A stretch of DNA of 18,856 bases. It comes from Thiobacillus sp. UBA6205 (GTDB lineage: Bacteria; Pseudomonadota; Gammaproteobacteria; Burkholderiales; Thiobacillaceae). Positions 14,300 through 18,856 of this stretch are shown here, in pieces. Both the position numbers and the translations under genes were made by a program. The stretch covers positions 37,476-56,331 of the forward strand of contig DISR01000079.1 of the NCBI GenBank assembly GCA_002421825.1. The letters are read 5' to 3'. Position 1 is the first letter of the stretch. Each line of letters begins with the position of its first letter. The notes under the pieces were generated by a model. It was not told the origin of the DNA. It did not search any database and saw only the letters and a program-made list of their open reading frames with translations.

Positions 14300-16540
14300 T
14301 CATGCGGTTTGCAAATATTCGATCACCTGCCCCAAGCATACCCCGCCGTCGTTGATCGGTACACGCTGCGGCAGGTGCGCGCTGAAGCCATGCTGTTCCA
14401 GCAGGGCCTTGGCCATTTCGGCGAGCAGCCGGTTCTGGAATACGCCGCCGGTGAGGCCGATATCGGCGATGCCGCTTGATTCGCGCAGTTTCAGCGCCTG
14501 TTCCAGCAAGGCATGTGCAAGGCTGGCATGAAAGCTGGCGGCGCGCGCGCCAGGCGCAAGCGTGTGATCCGTGAGCATGGGCAGCAGCGGCGCCCAGTCG
14601 CATTGCCACAGTCCGGCATCATCTTGCGCGAGCGGCAACGCGACGGGCCTGGCATAACCGTGCCGTTGCGCGGCGGCTTCCAGCTTCATCGGGCCTTCGC
14701 CTTCGAAGCTGGCGTGGGTACAGAGGCCGGTGAGCGCGGAAGCTGCATCGAACAGTCTGCCGGCCGCGTGCGTGGCCGGGCAGTTGATGCCTTTTTGCCA
14801 GGCGTCATGCAGCAGCTCTGGCGCGAACGGGGCCGCATGGCCGCATTCCCACGACAGTGCCGCGGCGGAGCGCCAGGGCTCGCGCCCCGCCTGTTCGCCG
14901 CCGGGCAGGCGGAAGGGCTTGAACGTCGCGGCACGCTGCCAGCTTCCGGGCGCGCCGGTGAAGGCTTCGCCACCCCAGAGTTCATTGTTTTCGCCCAGGC
15001 CCACGCCGTCCCAGGCGAACACGATGAGGTTTTCCGCCTCGGGGAACTCCCAGGCCAAGGCTGAAGCATGGGCATGGTGGTGCAGCACTTCGAAAACCGG
15101 CAGGCCGGACTCGCGCACGAAGCGGCGGTAGCCGTAGCCTGGATGACGGTCTGTCAGCAGGCGCCGGGCTTTCACTTGATACAGGGCTTGCAGGTCGTGC
15201 GCGACGCGCGCCAGGGTTTCCTGGCTTTTCAGGCTGGAGAGGTCGCCGATGTGCGGCGATATCACGACGCGATTTTCCCAGGCCAGCGCGATGGCATTCT
15301 TGGTGTGCGCGCCCAGGGCCAGCACCGGTTCTGGCAGTTTCGCCGGCAGTTCCAGTTCCAGGGGGGCTGCGCCGCGGCCCAGGCGCAGAGGGCGCGATTT
15401 TCCGGCGATGACACGGTAGACGGAATCGTCCGCTGGGCGCGCGATGGGGCGGTCGTGGTGCAGGAAAGCGTCGGCCACTTTGCCCAGGCGTGCCTGTGCT
15501 TCGGCATTGTCGATCAGCACCGGTTCGCCGCTGAGGTTGCCCGAGGTCGCCACCAGCGGCCCGCCAAAGCCGCCAAGCAGCAGGGCATGCAGCGGGCTGT
15601 AGGGCAACATGCAGCCGATTTCGTTCAGGTCCGGCGCGATATTGGCGCCGAGCGTTTCGGGATGCCTTTTCGTCAGCAGCACCACGGGCCGTTGCGGCGA
15701 GCGCAGCAGGGCGAGGCTCGGTTCGTCGAACATCACGCCCGAAGACAAGGCTTTTTCATCGGCCGGGAACATTACCGCCAACGGTTTGAAGGGACGCGGC
15801 TTGCGCGTGCGCAGGCGCGCCACGGCCTCGTCGCTCTTCGCATCGCACATGAGGTGGTAGCCGCCGATGCCTTTTACCGCGACGGTGTAGCCGTCTTTGA
15901 GAAACGCGATCGCAGCGGCGAGCGCGGCTTCGTTGCCGACGATTCCGGCTTCGCCCGGCTCGACAAACGAAAGCTTGGGTCCGCACACCGAGCACGCCAC
16001 GGGCTCGGCATGGAAGCGGCGGTCGAGCGGATTGCCGTATTCCCGCGCGCATTCATCGCACAGCGGGAAGCCCTTCATGGTGGTGTTGGGACGGTCGTAG
16101 GGCAGCGACTCGATCAGGGTATAGCGCGGTCCGCACTGGGTGCAGTTGATGAAGGGGTAGCGGTGGCGGCGGTTGCCGGGATCGTTCAACTCGCGCAGGC
16201 AGTCCGCGCACATGAAGAAGTCCGGTGGCACGTGGATGTGCGCTTCGCCGGCATGGCTGGGCAGAATGTCAAAACCGGCGTGGGGTTTGCAGGCGGCGGC
16301 ATCGGCTTTAGCCAATTGCGGGCGAGCGATGGCGGGGGCACGGCTGATGAGATGCTCGGCGAAGCGATCGAGATCTTGCGCCTTGCCTTCGGCATGGATT
16401 TCCACGCTGCCGGTGACGTTGCGCACCCAGCCGTGCAATTCGAGTTCATGCGCGAGGCGGTAGACGAAAGGCCGAAAGCCCACGCCCTGCACCTGGCCGG
16501 TGATCAGAAAATGGCGCGCCTCAGGCCGGCTTGAAGACAT
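14300..16540 (-). CDS. hypF: Carbamoyltransferase HypF
   Basis: HypF uses carbamoyl phosphate and ATP to carbamoylate the C-terminal Cys of HypE, the source of cyanide ligands in NiFe hydrogenases. The 746-residue protein has all expected parts: an acylphosphatase domain with GQVQGVGFRPFV (15-26, Arg23) and Asn41; a zinc-binding region with four Cys-X2-Cys pairs (about 111-114, 136-139, 161-164, 182-185); a YrdC-like domain beginning near 200 with KGIGGYHLMCDA; and a Kae1-like C-terminal domain with HHHAHA, DGVGLGENNELWGGE and TGGVFQNRLL. Met at 16540 is preferred, because the frame further upstream (to 16609) is translated from a repeat element. That element ends six bases before the start codon. 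Confidence 0.97.
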   Translation of the reverse strand: MSSSRPEARHFLITGQVQGVGFRPFVYRLAHELELHGWVRNVTGSVEIHAEGKAQDLDRFAEHLISRAPAIARPQLAKADAAACKPHAGFDILPSHAGEAHIHVPPDFFMCADCLRELNDPGNRRHRYPFINCTQCGPRYTLIESLPYDRPNTTMKGFPLCDECAREYGNPLDRRFHAEPVACSVCGPKLSFVEPGEAGIVGNEAALAAAIAFLKDGYTVAVKGIGGYHLMCDAKSDEAVARLRTRKPRPFKPLAVMFPADEKALSSGVMFDEPSLALLRSPQRPVVLLTKRHPETLGANIAPDLNEIGCMLPYSPLHALLLGGFGGPLVATSGNLSGEPVLIDNAEAQARLGKVADAFLHHDRPIARPADDSVYRVIAGKSRPLRLGRGAAPLELELPAKLPEPVLALGAHTKNAIALAWENRVVISPHIGDLSSLKSQETLARVAHDLQALYQVKARRLLTDRHPGYGYRRFVRESGLPVFEVLHHHAHASALAWEFPEAENLIVFAWDGVGLGENNELWGGEAFTGAPGSWQRAATFKPFRLPGGEQAGREPWRSAAALSWECGHAAPFAPELLHDAWQKGINCPATHAAGRLFDAASALTGLCTHASFEGEGPMKLEAAAQRHGYARPVALPLAQDDAGLWQCDWAPLLPMLTDHTLAPGARAASFHASLAHALLEQALKLRESSGIADIGLTGGVFQNRLLAEMAKALLEQHGFSAHLPQRVPINDGGVCLGQVIEYLQTA

Positions 16541-16544
16541 TTCT

Positions 16545-16680
16545 TGAACCACGGGGCGCATGGGGGACACGGGGAAAACAAAGGCTTCGACGGGACTCCA
16601 GAGATTCACCTATTGGGTGAGGTACGGCATTTTTCCAATTCATCGATTTACCCCGTGCCCCCCGTGTTCCCCGTGGTTAA
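16545..16680. repeat. Intergenic 9-nt-period inverted repeat, copy 4 (hypD/hypF gap)
   Basis: Arms 16547-16574 and 16651-16678 are inverted copies at 24 of 28 positions, separated by 76 bases; total 132 bases, the same as copy 3. Units of nine: CACGGGGCG, CATGGGGGA, CACGGGGAA on the left, and (reverse complement) CACGGGGAA, CACGGGGGG, CACGGGGTA on the right. Edges are TTGAACC and GGTTAA. Runs of four or five G recur every nine bases. The left end is six bases from the hypF start and the right end 15 bases from the hypD stop, so it makes up nearly the whole intergenic space. Confidence 0.8.
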
Positions 16681-16693
16681 AAGCTTTTCAGGT

Positions 16694-17803
16694 TTATTCG
16701 GTCGCCGCTTCCGCCCGCTCGCGCACGCCGCCGGCCCACCAGATGCGGCAGGCGCCTTCGTCCGACACCATGCAGGGGCCGATGGGGTGGCGCGGGGTGC
16801 AGCCGGTGCCGAAGAGCCGGCACTGGTTGGGATAGATCTTGCCCAGCACGACCTTGGCGCAGTCGCAGCCGGGCGGCATCTGCCCGGCGCGTTTGCGTGC
16901 GGCGTCGTTGTGGTCGGGGAACACGAGGCGTGCGTCGTGCGCGGCCCAGGCCGGCTTCAGCGCATAGCCGGAATTGGGGATGATGCCGATGCCGCGCCAG
17001 TTGGCGTCGACCACGTCCAGGGTCTCCTGCATCATGCGCTGCGCGGTGGGGTTGCCGCCGGGGTGGACGACCTCGGGATAGCAGTTGTCGAGGAAACGCT
17101 CGCCGCTTTCGAGCTGGCGCAGCACGGAATAGAAGGCGGCAAGCAGGGATTCTGGCAAGAAGCCGGCCACCGCCGCGGGGATGCCGTGTCGCTCGACAAC
17201 GAAGTTCCATTCCTCCGGCCCCATCACGGTGGAAACGTGGCCGGGCGCGACCAGGGCATCGAAGCCGGGCGTACCCGAGTCGAGCAGCATGGCCACGGCC
17301 GGCCAGGTCAGGCGGCCTGAAAGCAGGATGAAAAGATTTTCCGGTATGCCTTCCGCCAGCATGGCGGCGGTGGGCGCGGTGGTGGTCTCGAAGCCGGCGG
17401 CGAAGAACACCACTTGCTTGTCCGGGTTCTGCAGCGCGATCTGTTTGGCTTCGGTGGGGCTGGCGATGGGGCGCACGTCGGCGCCTGCGGCCTTGGCCTG
17501 GTCCAGCGAGCGCGGCTCGCTTTTCGGCACGTTGACCGGCACGCGCAGCATGTCGCCGTAGGCGACGAGGATGACTTTTTCATGCAGCGCGAGCTGGATG
17601 GCCTGGTAGATGTCCTCTTCCGGGCACACGCACACGGGGCAGCCAGGGCCGGGGATGAGTTCGATATTCGCCGGCAGCGCGCCGCGCAGGCCGGCCTGGG
17701 TGATGGAGCGCTCGTGTCCGCCGCACACGTTCATGATCCTGAGCGGGCGGTCGAAGCCGAGGGCGCGGATTTTGTCCAGCCAGGCGCGGGCGTCGATCAT
17801 CAT
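16694..17803 (-). CDS. hypD: Hydrogenase maturation factor HypD
   Basis: HypD is a [4Fe-4S] scaffold that, with HypC, assembles the Fe(CN)2CO unit of NiFe hydrogenases. The 369-residue protein shows NVCGGHE with Cys27 (thought to hold iron), GPGCPVCVCPEEDI (Cys55, Cys58), FAAGFETTTAPTAA, APGHVSTVMG, and the C-terminal cysteine-rich part GCDCAKVVLGKIYPNQC, GTGCTPRH and GPCMVSDEGACRIW. Length matches the family (about 370). The ATG at 17803 overlaps the hypB stop by four bases, giving tight coupling with hypB. Its usual partner gene hypC is not adjacent, which is unusual because hypC commonly precedes hypD. Confidence 0.97.
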   Translation of the reverse strand: MMIDARAWLDKIRALGFDRPLRIMNVCGGHERSITQAGLRGALPANIELIPGPGCPVCVCPEEDIYQAIQLALHEKVILVAYGDMLRVPVNVPKSEPRSLDQAKAAGADVRPIASPTEAKQIALQNPDKQVVFFAAGFETTTAPTAAMLAEGIPENLFILLSGRLTWPAVAMLLDSGTPGFDALVAPGHVSTVMGPEEWNFVVERHGIPAAVAGFLPESLLAAFYSVLRQLESGERFLDNCYPEVVHPGGNPTAQRMMQETLDVVDANWRGIGIIPNSGYALKPAWAAHDARLVFPDHNDAARKRAGQMPPGCDCAKVVLGKIYPNQCRLFGTGCTPRHPIGPCMVSDEGACRIWWAGGVRERAEAATE

Positions 17804-18603
17804 GCGGCGCTGTGCAGGCGCTGGCCGTCGGTTTGGATCGCCGGCCGGCGCGACTGGCCGATGGCCACGCGGGCGCGCTGGGCGGCAAGCTGCTCGCGCA
17901 GCCACTGCAGCCAGGCTTCCATGCCCATGCCCTTGCGTGCGGAAAGCTGCATGACCGGCGCCTCGCTGGCGAGGTTGCGCAGGTGGGCGACGGCCATGGC
18001 CGGGTCGAAGTCGTCCAGCACCGCAAGCAAATCGGCCTTGGTAAGCAGCATGGCATCGGCGGCGCGGAACATGACCGGATACTTGGCCGGCTTGTCGTCG
18101 CCTTCGGTGACGGAGAGCAGGGTGACGTTGACATGCTGGCCGAGGTCGAAGGAGGCGGGGCACACGAGATTGCCGACGTTCTCGATGAACAGGATGTCGA
18201 TGCCGTCCAGGCTCATGTGGTGCAGGGCGTCGTGTACCAGGTGGGCGTCGAGGTGGCAGGCAGTGCCGGTGACGATCTGGTGCGCCGGTACGCCCTGGGC
18301 GCGGATGCGCTCGGCGTCGTTCTCGGTTTCCAGGTCGCCCTCGATCACGGCGAGGCCGAATTCGTGCTTGAGTGCAGCGATGCTCGCTTCCAGCAGCGCG
18401 GTCTTGCCCGAACCCGGCGAGGACATCAGGTTGACGGCAAGGATGCCGCGCGCGTCGAAGTGGGCGCGGTTGTGCCCGGCCTGGTCGTCGTTTTTCTTCA
18501 GCAGGTTCTGCAAGACGGAAACGGTGGTGGCACCAGGCTCCACTGGCTTGTAGGCGAACTTCTTGTTGCCGGGGGTGAGGTTGCAGCCGCAGGTATCACA
18601 CAT
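17800..18603 (-). CDS. hypB: Nickel incorporation GTPase HypB
   Basis: SIMIBI-class GTPase that, with HypA, inserts nickel into the hydrogenase large subunit. The 267-residue protein has the N-terminal high-affinity nickel motif CDTCGC (Cys2, Cys5, Cys7), the P-loop SSPGSGKT (61-68), EGDLETENDAERI, the G-domain metal-site residues Cys116-His117 in GTACHLDAH, and ENVGNLVCPASFDLG with Cys148. There is no histidine-rich nickel-storage stretch as in Bradyrhizobium-type HypB. TGAGG lies about nine bases before the ATG. An inverted repeat with a G-quadruplex-like run separates it from hypA, and the stop overlaps hypD. Confidence 0.97.
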   Translation of the reverse strand: MCDTCGCNLTPGNKKFAYKPVEPGATTVSVLQNLLKKNDDQAGHNRAHFDARGILAVNLMSSPGSGKTALLEASIAALKHEFGLAVIEGDLETENDAERIRAQGVPAHQIVTGTACHLDAHLVHDALHHMSLDGIDILFIENVGNLVCPASFDLGQHVNVTLLSVTEGDDKPAKYPVMFRAADAMLLTKADLLAVLDDFDPAMAVAHLRNLASEAPVMQLSARKGMGMEAWLQWLREQLAAQRARVAIGQSRRPAIQTDGQRLHSAA

Positions 18604-18615
18604 ATTCGTATGCCT

Positions 18616-18740
18616 CAGGGATTAGGAATTAGGGGCTAGGGGGCAGGGGTCAGGGGTGGTGCGGCCAAAGGCCGCGCAATTTTATAAAGCGCGAAGCACA
18701 TCCCCTATCTCCTGAATCCTAGTTCCTAATTCCTGGTTAA
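18616..18740. repeat. Intergenic 7-nt-period inverted repeat (hypA/hypB gap)
   Basis: Left arm about 18616-18657 and right arm 18702-18736 are imperfect inverted copies made of 7-mers: ATTAGGA, ATTAGGG, GCTAGGG, GGCAGGG, GTCAGGG on the left, and (reverse complement) ATTAGGA, ACTAGGA, TTCAGGA, GATAGGG on the right. The right edge reads GGTTAA, as in copy 4. Between the arms is a compact hairpin GCGGCC-AAA-GGCCGC (18661-18675). Same design as the four 9-nt-period elements but with a different period. The hypA stop codon lies inside the right arm. Confidence 0.75.
18632..18656 (+). other. Canonical four-run G-quadruplex motif upstream of hypB
   Basis: Four runs of four or five G separated by CTA, CA and TCA lie on the plus strand, which is the template strand for hypB, about 29-53 bases before its start codon. 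The motif is the left arm of the 7-nt-period repeat. Folding in DNA, and any effect on transcription, are inference. Confidence 0.5.
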
Positions 18741-18856
18741 TTCCACGCTTTCCAGTATCAGTTCGTCGCCCGATATCAGCTGAGTATGCCAGTCGCCGCA
18801 GGCGCCGCACAGCAGGCGGTTCATCGCGGCTTCGGTTTCCGCGCCGCAGGTCTGGC
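18726..18856 (-). CDS. hypA: Hydrogenase nickel incorporation protein HypA, C-terminal part
   Basis: Only the last 42 codons are in the window; the 5' end lies beyond position 18856. The visible protein has a TCG motif, then LLCGACGD (a Cys-X2-Cys pair), and ends with ISGDELILESVELTRN. This matches the zinc-ribbon end of HypA/HybF, which delivers nickel together with HypB; the first Cys-X2-Cys pair is split by the window edge. Position directly before hypB supports the call. The final codons and the TAG stop (18726-18728) are read from the right arm of the adjoining repeat, so the exact C-terminus may have been set by that element. Confidence 0.85.
   Translation of the reverse strand, partial: QTCGAETEAAMNRLLCGACGDWHTQLISGDELILESVELTRN

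Noticed and set aside
15068..16534. Plus-strand open frame of 488 codons opposite hypF
   Set aside because: Antisense shadow of hypF with skewed residue composition; hypF motifs on the other strand are complete.
16544..17320. Plus-strand open frame beginning with a His-Gly-Glu-rich repeat
   Set aside because: The repeat-like start is translated from the 9-nt-period array at 16547-16574 and the rest is antisense to hypD.
3194..18740. CRISPR array as an explanation of the periodic repeats
   Set aside because: Units are 7-9 bases without unique spacers, arranged as inverted pairs, and no cas genes are in the window.

Overview
This is a high-GC, gene-dense stretch of chromosome, most likely from a betaproteobacterium. 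The gene order ugd-hldA-hldD-cysM, the separate hpnC/hpnD/hpnE squalene genes and the protein flavour suggest the Nitrosomonadales/Gallionella-Sulfuricella area. That taxonomic placement is inference from gene content and was not tested by any search. Nearly every gene is ordinary housekeeping or accessory metabolism. The unusual material is in the intergenic DNA.

Layout. (1) 44-5524, plus strand: an envelope-sugar and housekeeping run with UDP-glucose dehydrogenase (ugd), heptose-7-phosphate kinase (hldA/rfaE1), ADP-heptose epimerase (hldD), cysteine synthase B (cysM) and the recombination protein RadA, partly overlapping or separated by a few bases. (2) 5653-9697, minus strand, read right to left: hpnC, hpnD, hpnE, then a YciK-type short-chain dehydrogenase. 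hpnCDE convert farnesyl diphosphate to squalene, normally the entry to hopanoids. A 272-bp inverted-repeat-bounded element sits between hpnD and hpnE. (3) 9819-9903: tRNA-Leu(UAG). (4) 10138-12725, plus strand: a Yip1-type membrane protein, two neighbouring histidine-phosphatase-superfamily enzymes (a GpmB/CobC-like one and a GpmA-like one) and a small lipoprotein. (5) 12741-18856, minus strand: NiFe-hydrogenase maturation genes in the order hypA (cut by the window edge), hypB, hypD, hypF, hypE, followed by a DUF3147-like membrane protein. No hypC is present in the window.

How the genes work together. ugd supplies UDP-glucuronate and hldA/hldD supply ADP-L-glycero-D-manno-heptose for lipopolysaccharide. 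hpnCDE make squalene. HypA/B load nickel, and HypF/E/D (with a HypC encoded elsewhere) build the Fe(CN)2CO centre of NiFe hydrogenases, so the organism should carry such an enzyme outside this window.

The most notable observation is a set of five intergenic inverted repeats, at about 3194-3268, 5537-5624, 14155-14290, 16545-16680 and 18616-18740. Their sequences differ but they share one design: each arm is a purine-rich tandem array (three 9-nt units per arm in four elements, five 7-nt units in the fifth), with a TTAAC-like edge, and each fills almost the whole gap between two genes. Three of them break up the hyp cluster. The second is the element at 7705-7976, whose terminal repeats appear to supply the stop codon of hpnD and possibly the ribosome-binding site of hpnE.
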